From Chionis minor (taxonomy: Eukaryota; Chordata; Aves; Charadriiformes; Chionididae), in the NCBI GenBank assembly GCA_013398295.1, contig VZSF01017903.1, forward strand, positions 2,426,706 to 2,490,705: a stretch of 64,000 nucleotides of DNA, read 5' to 3'. A program made the position numbers and the translations under genes. Of this stretch, positions 38,217-50,765 are shown in pieces; position 1 is the stretch's first letter, and every line of letters starts with the position of its first letter. The notes beneath the pieces are model-generated. The model did no database searches. It saw only the letters and a program-made list of their open reading frames with translations, and was not told the origin of the DNA.

Positions 38217-38250
38217 CCCCTAAAGGGGCCCCTAAAGGGGCCCCTAAAAA
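38217..38250 (+). repeat. 12-bp minisatellite, about 2.8 copies
   Basis: CCCCTAAAGGGG occurs at 38217-38228 and 38229-38240, and a partial third copy CCCCTAAAAA follows. Each unit is itself nearly palindromic (CCCC...GGGG arms). It lies about 450 bp upstream of the KALRN exon at 38695. Confidence 0.9.
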
Positions 38251-38270
38251 TGAAGGCACCCAAATTTAGG

Positions 38271-38312
38271 AGTTGCCAGGAATGTTAAGGCACAGGACCC
38301 TGCTTGTTGGCT
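38271..38312 (-). repeat. 42-bp dispersed repeat, copy B
   Basis: This segment is similar to 36793-36834. The minus-strand reading gives SQQAGSCALTFLATP, closely parallel to copy A. The repeat family is unidentified. Confidence 0.45.
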
Positions 38313-38694
38313 TTGGTTGCGGATTGAATTCAATATGTTGAAAGCAGAATCTGTTCTATGTGCGCATATATAGACTCCATACGGATATGTTTGATGCTGT
38401 TTGCAACTGTGTGAAAGTATGTATGTTTTCAGTGAAAACTTCATTTGCGTGTATTTGGGAAATTAGAGATTAAACGGTAATGTATACACTTGAGTATTCA
38501 TATAAATTAGACTATGGTAAAACTCACCCAGCCTTTCATGTAGTTTTCCTGTTAGTATACTATCTTTTGCCTTTTTATTTTGAAGTATATAAATTCTTGC
38601 TTTGCTCTGAAGCACTGAGTGCTAGCAACAAAAGTTGAGTCTTGGTGTGACTGTCCACAATATTAATTATCTTGATATACTTCTATTCCTACAG

Positions 38695-38887
38695 CGAAGA
38701 TGTTTGTAAACGAGGATTCACTGTTATAATCGACATGCGGGGATCCAAATGGGATTTGATCAAGCCTCTCCTAAAGACCCTTCAAGAAGCCTTTCCTGCC
38801 GAAATTCATGTTGCCCTGATTATAAAACCTGATAATTTCTGGCAGAAGCAGAAAACAAACTTTGGCAGTTCCAAGTTCATCTTTGAG
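38695..38887 (+). CDS. KALRN: KALRN coding exon: core of SEC14/CRAL-TRIO domain
   Basis: This internal exon lies between TTCTATTCCTACAG and GTGAGA. Its first base completes the Ser codon begun in the 9717-9831 exon, then 64 codons follow, ending in phase 0. It encodes EDVCKRGFTVIIDMRGSKWD through LIIKPDNFWQKQKTNFG to SKFIFE. This is the central beta-sheet part of the SEC14-like lipid-binding domain, about residues 88-151 of human kalirin (recalled). TRIO differs in this block (EEVCKRGFTVIVDMRGSKWDS, LQESFPCCIHVAL, SKFEFE, recalled), whereas this sequence has LQEAFPAEIHVAL and SKFIFE, the kalirin forms. Both splice sites are strong. The open frame extends into flanking intron on both sides, but the true borders are fixed by phase agreement with the neighbouring exons. 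Confidence 0.98.
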
Positions 38888-41800
38888 GTGAGAACCACAT
38901 GAGGGATATACAGTAAAGCATTATCTCTGATAAGAAGTTTTCTTTAGGGGGCAAATGAAGTCCCAAGCCCTGTGCTTGAGAGAAAATCAGACATCTGAGG
39001 ACTGTTTGCAGTAGTGGGCTGATGCTCTGGCATCAGGTTGCCTTCTGAGCATGCTAGTGGGACAGGATGTGTGTTTCATCTCAGAGGTTCATGTATATAG
39101 TTCACTTTGGTAAGGGTGTTTTGTGGTATTTATTTTTGGTAGCGTTGCATTCAGTCTTTCCTTTGTTTCTCTTAGAAAAAAACCCCACCAAGTCAGTCAA
39201 TATACTAAAGACAGAGTTCTTTAGATGGTAATGTATGCGTTTGTTAGTTGACCTCTACCCAGCTTCAGGTAGTGGCCTTTATAATTATAAAGACATTTGT
39301 CCTAAATTTACCTATATATTGTCAGCACTTTAACTGAGATTTACAATTCAGGGGTAACATTAACAACTGATATAAAGGATAAGATGCCTCAGGAGGGTTC
39401 TTTGAGAAGTAACCAATATACAACAACTGCATAATTAAAGACAATTTTACTAACTTTGTCATTGGTGAAGACAAAGCAACTGTGTTCTCTTAGCACACTT
39501 TGGTTTTCTGTGAATTTCAGCTTCTTACCCAAGGGAAGCAAAGCTCAGGTGCATGAAGTACTCATACATCGGTGATGGCCAGCCATGAGTTACTATATGT
39601 TGGTTTGTTTTTTAATTTGCTGAGAAATAATTCTATCATTGGCTGTTTTACCTACCAATCCATTAATTTCAGAGAGACACTCAAATTTTGCATCTCTGGA
39701 ACTCAGAAGAGAATTTGGCTATAGTTCTTAATGTTGACTGCAATGGAAGACTATATTCAATTATATATTTAAGATCTGTTGAAGTTGGTGTGATAGAAAT
39801 ATATCCTTATTTTCAAGCTCTTCTTAAAAGCACTCTAGAATTGCAATGGGCAACTAGATTGGTGTTAAGCATTAACAAACTTTTACATTATTATTACAAT
39901 TTAAGTATTTGTACATTTTTTTCCCCTGTATTGCAAAAAACAGTCAACTCATAAATTTTGCTTTGTTTAAATGGGTCTTTGCCTTCCTTGGCTACCTGTG
40001 AGGACTCAGACGTCAAAGTAACTTCCACTTGCAATCCCCTATGTGCCTTTGAAAGCAAGGCTGCCTTCAGTATTGGTTTATGTCACCTCCAGAGATTCCT
40101 CACACTTACCGAAATCACCGCTCCTGGCAGAAGTGGCTGCCGTTGCAGTGCAACGAGATTGGCAATGCTGCCTGCGGGGAATGAGAGGGATCAGGGCAGT
40201 GGGAAGGGGAAAGGAGATGTATGGGTACAGAACGTGGAGCAGGAGGGAGCCTGCAGAGGCTAGAACAGAATAGCTTTTGAGGTGGGGAGCTTCTGTTTAT
40301 ACATGGGTACTAAGGGGCAGTCCCACAGTAGCCCAAGAAAAAGACAGCTTATGCATGTATATCCAATGCTGAATTTCAATCCTCTAGAGCTTTAGAAAAA
40401 AAAAGTTATGTCTTCCTAAAGCTTCAAAACCTAGAAGCAAAGTAACAGAGTTCAAATATGTATTTTTAGGACATTTGTTTGCTTTTAAAATGAATTAATA
40501 CTTTCTAGAGGTTTGACTTTTTTTTAAATTGTGTGGAGTTGGTATGATAATAGTGAAGAGTAAACTGCTCGAACCATTCTTCGTAGTTACAGCTCTGGGT
40601 CTCTATTGTGTTAAAAGTTCTGGACTCGTTTGCTGTACATGCTGGCACACATTAATGGTATTTTCATTTTGTGTGTGTGCCTTTGAGCCTTAGTCTGTCT
40701 GCTGGGCTGTTCACATGGGTGTCTGTAATGGTTCACGAATTTTTGGACTGGAGTAGGAGAGTCAGTGCTTCCATTGTCTGTTGGACCACCTGCGGACACT
40801 CAGAACTGATGAGTCCTTCAAGTCTATGATTTTAAAAAGATTTCTTAAGCCATGGTCCACTGTACAGTAGTCCTCCTGCAATATACAGACCACAGCCCAG
40901 GAACTTCTGTTCTAAAGGATTCTTGTGGATGCTGCTGCTTATCGGTAGGCTCAGGCTCTGGCACAGCTCATGCTCTCTCATAAGAACTGGGAATATCAAA
41001 TAAGTATCACAGGCCAATATGACTCACATTTATTTGATTTATGTGGGGCAGCACACAGGTGCCCTCTCTGCACCGAACCATCACGGTGATTTCCCACAGC
41101 TGTGATCAAACAGGAGGTTCTTGGCAGAAACAGACTGCAGGGGAAGGCAATCGAAGTCTCTGTTGAATTATCCCATCTACAAACTCAGCAGTAACCAATG
41201 TCAGTTTTAAGGCCAGATTCTGCTTTTGAGCTTAATGGAAGCATTATGCATGTGCCAGGGCAGTGTATGACCCTTAGTGGAGGCTAATGATCTGGATTTT
41301 GTGTTGTGAGACTCTGGCAGAAGGGTTCTGTGTCACAGTCCAGAGAGTGAAACATGCCCACAGATGATCACACAAAGAAAAGAGGGGAAAAAAAGGAATT
41401 GGTTGACGTATGTGGACTCCAAAGCTTCCTGTCACTTTGAGGAGTGGACTCGGCAGCTTAGTTAGTATTAATTCAGAGGCGCCTTCAAGATTGTTTTCTT
41501 TCTCCTGCTGAAAGGATTTAAATAGTGGGTAGTGCTTTTTAAAGTGATTTCTAAAAGAAAGATGGGTGCTGCCTGAGAGACAGTTACTTTATCTTACCAC
41601 CTACCTGTCTAACTAAGGTTGTTTTCATGAGAGTTTTGAGAACCCCTTGAAGAAACAAATCTGAATAAAGAAATTTGCTGCAGAATTCATGGAATGAAAA
41701 GCTTCTCTGCTATATCATCATGTCAAATTCTGTTCATGATAAGAGCAGTGCTTGCATTAGCTTAACACACTGCAGGGAAAAAGCCCAGCTATTAGTCATG

Positions 41801-43187
41801 AAGAGAAGTCTTTTCTTGACAGACAGTTAAACTCTAAATTGAATTATCTTCAATCGGTCAGTGTCCAGGTCAAGCGGTTTAGAAATCTGAAATCCCTCTG
41901 AAGCTACATACTTACCTTCCCATTGCTTGTTAGCTTTTCCTTATGTCTTCCCCATTCCCTAAAGCAAGGAACATTGCAAAAAAGTTTTAAAATTATCTTT
42001 CTGCTGAGCATAAGTTCAATACAGTCCCAATTCTAATACATTGCAGAATGCCTGATATTTTTAGATGGATACAAATTGGAAGAAAAGCCTATTATTAACT
42101 TTAAACCAGTGGACAGCCTGCTATTTTTGACATAATTCAGGCTAATGGACAGGACTTGTGTTCTTTTTTCTTTGTAGATGACTTTTACAAGATTGCTGTG
42201 ATTATTGGGTGCCTCCACTTCTGAAGAGCACAAAGTCTGACATTCTTTAGAGGCCTGTTCTTTAGGGGATAGATGTGCAGTCACTGATGAACATCACAAG
42301 CCTTTAAGGGCTGCCAACTTGGGTGTTAACATGACAGCACTGAAAATCTCTACTAACATATGAAACCCTCTGCTCATATTTCAGAAAAAAATAATTTGTC
42401 TAAAAAAAATGGTAATAGCCATCAGTTGTTGCGTCCTTAAACTTCAATCTGCTTTCCAGGCACCCAGTGCATTTCCCTGTCACTGATTACTGAGTCTGAA
42501 TGAATTAAAACCATCTCTCAATGACTGTGCATGATTCATGAGCAGTACTTTCTATTAGCAATAAATTCTAAATGTTACTACTCCAATGACGTTTCACTTT
42601 TACATTGATTTTGGCTTAATTACGTTAGAAATTACTAACATGAAAGAGATCTGCCCGTGGCAAAAGCCAACTGGAATCATCTGGAAGAAAAAAAAAGCAT
42701 ATTTCATATTTTGGCAGGTCACAATGCCTACTTCAGTTTATATACCTAAAACTTTTGCTGCTGTATAGCCACTAGCCTGAGTGTAACACAATTAGGAGAA
42801 TCCCTGTAATACCATATACCTGTTAAGTGAACAATCATGTCCAGATACCGAACAGCTGCAGTAAGAAGCCTTCAGTGTCCAACTAGGTTAATCTATGGCA
42901 GAAGCATTGTCATTATAGGTTTTTGATAGTCACGCCAGCTGAAAAAGATAGATGTTATTCCAGTAAATGTCATGTCTTTTAATAAATAAAGAACACAGTG
43001 CCATTAATAAAAAAGGTTTCAATCCAATTAATTCAGCAAAATCAAACATAGTCCTCAGCATCTTTTACAATGCTCCTTCAATTATGTATTGATGAGGAAA
43101 ATAATTCCTTCATGCTATTTATGGATTGCATTGTTATTTCTGATTAGAAAGCCACTGATTCAAATGCTGTCATTTTCCCTTCCCTAG
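38888..43187 (+). other. KALRN: KALRN intron of 4.3 kb
   Basis: This intron runs from GTGAGA to TCATTTTCCCTTCCCTAG and separates two phase-0 junctions. Apart from a weak resemblance to reptile-type palindromic repeats near 41206-41262 (AAGGCCAGATTCTGC and AGCTTAATGGAAGC), I see no identifiable element, and its ORFs look like chance frames. It is the least repeat-loaded long stretch in the window. Confidence 0.9.
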
Positions 43188-43700
43188 ACAAGTATGGTAT
43201 CTGTTGAAGGCCTGGCAAAACTCGTAGATCCTTCTCAACTGACGGATGAGTTTGAAGGATCCTTGGATTACAACCACGATGAATGGATAGAGTTGCGTGT
43301 CTCCTTGGAAGAATTTTTCAACAGTGCCATCCATTTATTATCAAGGCTGGAGGATCTCCAGGAAATGTTGGCTAGGAAGGAGTTTCCAGTTGATGTTGAG
43401 GGCTCAAGAAGGCTGATTGATGAGCACACACAGCTTAAGAAAAAAGTGATTAAAGCTCCTGTGGAAGAACTGGATCGTGAGGGTCAGAGGTTGTTACAAT
43501 GCATAAGATGCAGTGATGGTTTTTCTGGTAGGAACTGCATTCCTGGAAGTGCAGATTTTCAAAGTCTTGTGCCAAAGATCACCAGCCTTTTAGACAAGCT
43601 GCATTCTACCCGGCAACACTTGCATCAGATGTGGCATGTCCGCAAGTTGAAACTGGACCAGTGCTTTCAACTCCGGCTTTTTGAGCAAGATGCTGAGAAG
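43188..43700 (+). CDS. KALRN: KALRN coding exon: end of SEC14 domain and first spectrin repeat
   Basis: This internal exon has phase 0 at both ends (171 codons), an acceptor CTTCCCTAG and a donor GTAGGG. It encodes TSMVSVEGLAKLVDPSQLTD, then the SEC14 C-terminal helix region (DEWIELRVSLEEFF). From about exon residue 46 comes the first spectrin-like coiled-coil repeat (SAIHLLSRLEDLQEMLARKE ... LDKLHSTRQHLHQMWHVRK ... CFQLRLFEQDAEK). Spectrin repeats in kalirin carry protein partners such as PAM and DISC1 and restrain GEF activity. The segment corresponds to about residues 152-322 of human kalirin. Compared with the recalled mammalian sequence, differences are conservative (for example EEFDGSLDYNHEEW reads DEFEGSLDYNHDEW, and KVLKAP reads KVIKAP). 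The segment CIRCSDGFSGRNCIPGSAD is kalirin-specific relative to TRIO. Failure to splice at 43701 would give about 11 intronic codons and a stop at 43734-43736. Confidence 0.98.
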
Positions 43701-46000
43701 GTAGGGAATAATCTGTTCTTTTCATACATTAACTAATCTTTTGTTGCAAGGATACTGTGACCATTTTTTCCATAATTAGCAACATGAGGTATTCATCACA
43801 GGTGTAAATCTCATGTTGCCACCGGATGTACTTTATGTGACTTGTAAACCACATTCACTGAACTAATTGTTGGATGTAGCAGGCATAATGATATCCAAGA
43901 ATAACTTGTCTGTGTCACTTTTGATGAGAGTTAATCTCCTTTTTTGTGTCATAATGGGTACACTTCGTAGACATTAGCATGAGAACCAGTTTTTTTTTTT
44001 AGTTTCTTTTACTAATCTTAGGAATATATTTATCTACATGTCACAGCACCTAAAGAAGAATGATTTCAGGGTTTGATTCACTATAATTATTGCTTGCACT
44101 TCTTGTGAGTCTACGGGAAGTTTGTCGTTTAAATCCTCCTAATTGTTATCTCAAACAACATTTTCAGTTTCCCTTTCCTAGGAAATCACAACAGGATTTG
44201 CAACTGGTAAAATCTTCAGTAATGGCTTTGACCGAGGACATGGCCACTTAGTTCCCACAGCAAGAGATCTGAGACTGTGTTTAGGTTAAACATATAAACA
44301 GATCAAGAGAAAGTATTCTGAAATGACAGCAGCATGGAAAGCTCAGTGTGGCTGTTTCGCATTAAAAAGCACATAAGGTTGGCATTTGAATTCATACCTG
44401 ACACTGAGTTTGTGGCCAAAATTCCTGTTCACCAGCACAAGACCTTATTTGAGAAATATTTAACAGTAAATTATTCCATGGAGATTGCATTGCAACTTCA
44501 TATTTCTTAGACATCTGTAATGTAGCGTATCAGCCTGAAAAGCACATAGGGTGTCTCGAAGCGAAATAAAGTGTACAAAAGTATTGAGCGCAGCAGAAGC
44601 ACAGGTAAGTAACGAGGCTCTAGGAAGCTGTAGTTGCACATGTGTGCAGTACTGCTGTGGAGTTGCATTCCCATTCCTTACCTCTCCAGGAGATACTCAT
44701 TCAGGAGCCTGTAGTAGTTAGGGAAGCCCCCAGCAAGCAAAGCATAGCAGCCTGACATGTTTGTTGAAAAGACTGGCTAAAAACCAACAAGAGTGCCCTA
44801 ACCAGATCCCGTACACAACAACACCTACAAATTTCAGCAATACACAATAGAGCAGGCTTCTTACTACTTCTAGTTTTCATCTATTCTTTGCCTCTGGAAG
44901 CATATTCAGGTACTGATTTTGGTGAATTTATTTTAGAAAACTGTGTTGTGCTGGAGTCTTGGCAGTCTCACTTTCTTAACGCAGAAGTGCTTCACATCTT
45001 GTTAGGTGGTTTTGTGAGAAGTCTTTGCTGCACATTTAAAATTCTAGGCCACAAAAGTAGGGTATTCTCAGTGGAAGGTACTGACTGAGCTATCGGATTC
45101 ATGTTTAACTAGACTGTATATCCATCAAAAGCACCAATCTCTGAATCTTCTCCACTTAATGTATGATCCAGTTGTTCCACTAATGTGTCTGCCTGGACCC
45201 AGGAGGAATAGCAAAAGAAATGCAGACCTCATCTGCAGGGGGATCTCACTGAAGACGATTTTTTTTAATCAGCTGCAAATTAATATTATTTTTAAAACAT
45301 CAGGGAGAAGCACATTGCTGAAACAACTATAATCTTTGGTAGTGCAGAGCAAGACACAAGACATTGGTTTGCAATGCATGTACTAAATATCTCTGAGGGA
45401 TGCTAGGACAAAAAAGGTTCCATCATTGTATAATCAACCCTCTTATTGGGAAAACCTTGAATTCAGATGAGTCCCTCTAAAATGAGGGTCACTGCAGCAT
45501 CACTCAAGAATGCACAAGGGCAGAGTTTTTCTTCCAAATGCTCCTATTTCTTCTTCTTCTCCCTTCTCCTTGTGGATCACACGTGTTGAAGGGGTAGTGT
45601 TGAAGGAATTCAATATATTTTTCCTTTCTGTCTCTTGAACAGGAATAAAAGGATGGTGTGATACAAGTCTGAGCATTGTGATGGCTAGGTTCTTTGCATG
45701 TGTTATTCTGAGGTTGTTAAGCCTAAGGTTTAGGCAAGTCAGCAGATCAATGAAACTTTTGAGGTGAAGATAGAAGCAGTGAGAATATGATTCCTGCTTT
45801 TTTAACACTGGCTGTCTCAAGCAATTCCTTTTTGATAAAACCAGCCTTTTGATCTTCTTGGTTATCTCTTATTCATCTACCTCACGTTAACCAAACACAC
45901 AGTCTTGCTTTGGCTTCTCTGAGTAGCTCTGCTTGCCTTTTCTTGACTACTACATTTTCTCAAAGAATAGAAAATTTATTGGTTTTTTATACTCTCAAAT

Positions 46001-46075
46001 CAGTGGTTTTTATCTTTTTGGTTTGTGAGTCCCTAAAATTCTTCCAGGAAAGGTTGCAGACCCTTTTACTTCACA
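46001..46075 (+). repeat. hAT-like DNA transposon remnant (one end)
   Basis: CAGTGGTTTTTATCTTTTTG followed by GTTTGTGAGTCCCTAAAATT and GGAAAGGTTGCAGACCC resembles the terminal inverted repeat and inner sequence of Charlie/MER-type hAT non-autonomous elements (CAGTGGTTCTCAACCTTTTTG...). Only one end is recognisable. Pattern-based assignment. Confidence 0.4.
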
Positions 46076-46770
46076 TATCACACATGTAATCTGATGTAAA
46101 ATATTGATGTGCTTATTCTCCTTAGCTGCCTTTTGCAGATCTCTTTGAAGTAGTTGGACCATCTCAGACTGGAAAGTACTTGTCTCATAAAATGTTCAGA
46201 GCTAAATCCAGTCTGAGCACTGTCTCCGCTGTATAAATAGCCACCACAGTGTGTCTGTGTATTGAATTTTAAAGTTTCCTGGTACCTCCATTTGCTCAGT
46301 TGAACTCTACCCTCTACAATTAGGTATGGTAGCGGAGTCAGGATGGTCTTCATCTCCTGGGGAGAGGCACAGCTCTTTCCGTATAACCTGGATATGTCAT
46401 TTAGTGCTAATCAAATGACAACTCTAATACCCTGTGAAAGCTCAGGCTCCAACATAAAATTCTGAGTATAAATAAGGTTTTAGGGCCTTTTAAAATACCT
46501 CTGTATACTCATTGGGTGATATTTTAGGAAACTTGTTCTAATAAGGAGAAAATGGACAAGGACTTTCCATTTTCTGGACACCTCTGATTTTAAAGATTTC
46601 AGTCCTCATTGCCTGAAAAGTTCTTAGAGATGGGATAGGAAAAAAAAAAAAAGGGGGACACAAGGTGGAAAAACACCCAGTATTTTAAGGTAGGTTAATT
46701 TTTGAACCCCTTGGTATTAAAATACCCCAGATGTTCAAAGTAAATCAATTCACTTTTTTCCCTCCTATAG

Positions 46771-46837
46771 ATCCTGTCTATTGGAATGTTTATAAATGAC
46801 AGTCACTGCCTGGACTCACGAATTACTCAAATTGCAG
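46771..46837 (+). other. Candidate cryptic or poison exon (67 nt)
   Basis: A good acceptor (CACTTTTTTCCCTCCTATAG) precedes 46771, and CAG|GTATCA gives a plausible donor at 46838. In the frame inherited from the preceding KALRN exon (phase 0) the 67 bases are open, reading ILSIGMFINDSHC and onward. Because 67 is not a multiple of three, inclusion would shift the downstream frame. If the donor were not used, a stop follows at 46864-46866. I recognise no kalirin isoform with this sequence. It may simply be a chance exon-like segment. Confidence 0.2.
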
Positions 46838-49800
46838 GTATCACAACTTACAGGAGGTCTGTATAGTTGTGTGCTGAGCAACTCGTATTCTTGACAAAAT
46901 ATAAGGAGGGGGTGGCAGTCCCACCCTGGGCTTCTCCCACTCAAATCAGTGGGAGAGAGCAGAGCTGTCTGTGGAGAAACTTTGTCTCCAAGTCAGGCCT
47001 TTTGGGGTTTATTTTCCTGTGCTGGGGCTGGGGGAGAAGAAAAGTTGGGCTATCACATAGGCACAAGGAGTGCAGTGAGATCGAATCCCCAGATGGAGAC
47101 TGGAAGCTCCTTGAAGCTCAAGTCAGCAGTCAGGTCAGCCATGTGGGGAGCTTTGGCAGAGCGGTGTGAGGAAGTTCACATGCTGTGCAGTGCTGACTGT
47201 AACGATCTGCTGATAAATAACACATTTCAGCTGCTGGTGTAGCCCTGACCCTCACTGTTCAACAAATTCATTCCTCACCAACACATACATACGTACGAAT
47301 GTAGATACATATATATGAAATTTTGAAACTAGAACTGAGGCTTCACTGTGTTTTTATTGGGTAACAGGGAAAATATTTTTAGCCATCAGTAACATGAAAA
47401 AACACAGTCCAGTCTAAATTGAATGTTGTTTAAAACAAAAACCCCACAATCAGCAGAGATCCAACTATTAGAACTATCTGAGAAATGTTAATTGGTTGGT
47501 TGAAATCTGGACCGGGAGAAGAATTCAGGCAAAAGTCCACATGCTTTGCACTTGAATAAATACCAAAAAAGACAAAAAATGATACTTACACTCTGCACTT
47601 TCCAGCTCTTCTGGAAATCATTTGTAACTGGCACCCAACTTGACTTTTGTAGGAATTTCCCCATCATTCTGGGTTGGTTCCATATCAGTTTTACTACCCT
47701 GGCATGTATGTGAATGAAAAACAGCTAGCATGATGTAGTCAGTGTTGTCCACGTTAAGTATAAACAATAGTCATCAGCTGGACTAAACCAAGGATCTCTA
47801 CTGTAAACTTGTAACACTGGACCAAAGAAAGAGCGAGCTGCTGTAATATCAGCCTCGAACAGGAGGCAGAGGAGACTTTGCATGTTCTCTCTGTCCTCAC
47901 CTCCCCTTCTCCTTCCTGACTTTCTACAGACTCCGCCACACAACGGAAAACACCAATGGCAATGGTAGTTAGAAAATGCCATGAGCAAAACTCACTGGAA
48001 GTTTGCGGTGGGAGAAACATTTTATTTGGATGGGGCCAGCTTTGTAGAAAGTCTAGTGGCAAACCACAGGCCACATCTAGTCTTCAAGGAGCAGTGAAGA
48101 AGCGGGCTTGCAGTTTAAACCATCTGCCTCATCTATACTAAAGCTTGTCTTTGAAAAACAAGCTCTCTCTGTGATTTTGCCTGTGGAGCAGGCTATGGGA
48201 AGCTGTACTGGCTGCTAGTGGCTGCTCCTGCCCCACTGCAGCTCTTCCTCCCATTTCCCAGGTGCTGTGACCAGCCTGGAATGTCAGAAAGATTTCAGTG
48301 AATGCAAGAGTGATCACAATGTGCTAACAATACGAAGTTCATATGATACAAAACAAGTTTGGGGAGGGTGGGTAAACAAAATGGTTGTGGTGGAATAGGA
48401 TGGGGTAATAGTTGCCACAATTGTCTTGCATCCCACATCCCACTGCCTGTGCAGGTGTGGGCACTGAGACCATGGCACCAAGGAGCACACACTGCATCCC
48501 TCTCTTCTCACACACAGCGCTGCTTCTGGCCTCTTCCTTGGTCTGGTCTCCTTCCATAAGCGAACCGGTGTGTTATTCTACTGGATAAGCGCTATTAGAC
48601 TCAGCCTCCATTTCGTGAAATAGATAATGGGGCGTTTGGTTTCTGAAGGAGGAAAATCGCAGGTACACCAGCTGTACTAGACTCCCATCCAGTGTCATAT
48701 TCCCACTCCTGATGAAAGTATTGGGAAGGCTCCTACTGATTTTCAGCAGAAGCACAATTATACACATTAACACTTATTCTGAAGTGACAGATGAAATTTA
48801 GGAGCTGCTGGTTTAGAATCTAACTTAACACTATACAGAGTTAGTCTAGAAAAATACAGGGAAGCTGTAGCTCCACTGCAAAGTCAATGGGAGAGAAGAT
48901 TATCCAAGAAGTATATAATCTGAGTATTTGAACCATGGTCATGCCATTACTGGAGTATTAACACCTGCCAAGGGTGTATGTTCCTCAGAAGGAAGGAATG
49001 CTCTGCAAGCTACTGTTTGTCTAAAAAGATACAGCATAACTTTGATGGAATAATAGAATGCAAAATGTGGGAATTTACCCTGTGGTTTACAGGGGAAAAA
49101 GATGTTTTTAAGAAAGAGATATGGATATCTTGCTCTTTGCGAGAAGGGAAACTATCAGTGCATTTGTGATTGTATAATACATATCCACTTTAACCATTTC
49201 ATACGTTACTTCCCTTATACTGCACTTAAAAATTCTGATGTTGTATGTTCTGTAATAAAATGCATTACAAATCTGATGACATGATCCTTCTTGCTAATAG
49301 GAGGCAGTTTATTTTATTACAGTCCATTAAGTAGAGCAATTGTAGCTGCTCCTTCAGTCAAGTGATGCTGTGTGGGGAAGCATTTCCTAGAAACGGGTAT
49401 TAGCTGACTTTCTGGAAAAGCACCATAAGAAAGATTAAAAAGATCAGCTACATCTTCACTCTTTATTTCCCATCACCTCTACATTTTCTTCTTCCAGCAG
49501 TGTCAAAAGACCCTGGAACTGATACAAAAGCAAAAGATAAGAGTTTTCCCGTTTACAACATGTCGTGTTAATCCTTAAGGATTTGTGCAGTGCCAAAAGG
49601 TATGGCACCTGGGACAGACTCCTCTGACTGGGATAAAATCCACTTAGTGAAGGACCATTTCCCCTCTTATTTCACTGCTGGAAGCACTCGCTTTCTTTGA
49701 TCTGTTCTACATGCCATGTATAGAATTGCCTCCAAGATTTCATGTGAAACGTTGGCTCGAAATTACTGTAAGAGGTATGTATCCCAGTAAATGAGGCTGG

Positions 49801-50765
49801 GAGACCAATGAGGACAGTATTGAGAAGCTGACAGTGGGAGCTGTCATATGTGAAATGAATACAAAGCGAATGAGTTCTGGGGAGGTGGTTAATTAGGACC
49901 GGGGAGGAGGCAGGAAGCGTATCAAGAGGGGAAAGAACCAAAATCAGGATTAATAACAAGAGCATGTCCTTAGTGTCTTGCACCAAGGAGAAGTATATAT
50001 GCCCTATGTGCTGCTTCACTGCGAAAGGATTTGTTACTGAATGAATGGTATTTAACAGTTAACAGTAATAATCATACTGGCATAATAAGCATGGATTAGC
50101 CGTGGATTTTTGCATAGGATTTAGATTTCATTTAAGTTACATGAACACAGCATTGGCTTACAGAACTCAGCATGCCCTGGATTTTCCATCTAAGTACTTA
50201 CACCATGGATATCACAACAGCACAGTAAGTGGGCAGCACAGTAAGGAGCTTTCCTGGAGATTTTGAACACGGGGGGTGCTGTTAGACTTGAGGTAAGCTC
50301 CATAAGACTTCCACAATAAAAGGAGCCAATAAGCTTAGTGTCTTCTGCAGACATTTGACTGAGGGTCTAAGTGAGGCTCATTTAAGCATGTTACTTTCGC
50401 CTTCCGCCCGTCCCAAATGCCGGTGCAGACAAAGAAGAACCCAGGCCTTGGGGTCCAGATCCTGACTGGGAAAGGCACTGAACTGGAGTCTGTGTTTGTG
50501 AAATACACAAGAGCTTTATAAGAAGAGTGACCAAGAATTCGGTGCAAAGCTTAAATGAAATTCCTTACCCATAGTCCCAGAAAAAAGAGTTCTCAGAGAT
50601 CACAAGGGCGTAATTTATTATTGGTACCTAGCCCTTTCAGCCCAAAGCAGCTGCTTCTCTCTCCATCAGGTGAAACAACTCAGTTTCAGGCTAGTTTTAG
50701 CTGCCACCCCTGACGTGACTGCAGTTTGGTGCTTGAGGTCTCCCTGGGGTGTCTGCTAAAAGGAC

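Larger units (their letters stand above)
9832..38694 (+). other. KALRN: KALRN intron of 28.9 kb
   Basis: This intron runs from the donor GTAAAG to the acceptor TTCTATTCCTACAG. No coding exon was found inside it. Recognised content: decayed CR1/L3-type segments at 11940-12160 and 15110-15345, a CR1 fragment at 21466-21556, a roughly 360-bp-offset direct duplication (21955-22110 and 22320-22470), an 840-bp CR1 at 22981-23822, palindromes near 24563-24594, a MIR-like SINE at 26820-27030, a C12A13 homopolymer pair at 28771-28795, an ERV solo LTR at 29260-30091, a CR1 at 35430-35787, a 42-bp dispersed repeat (36793-36834 and 38271-38312), and a 12-bp minisatellite at 38217-38250. Other stretches show nothing I can identify. 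Confidence 0.9.

Noticed and set aside
9717..43700. Assignment of the gene to TRIO
   Set aside because: The SEC14 domain is shared, but the distinguishing residues agree with kalirin at nearly every site I could recall.
47070..47095. GAGATCGAATCCCC, resembling a tRNA T-loop/B-box
   Set aside because: No A-box or acceptor/anticodon stems can be arranged upstream at tRNA spacing.
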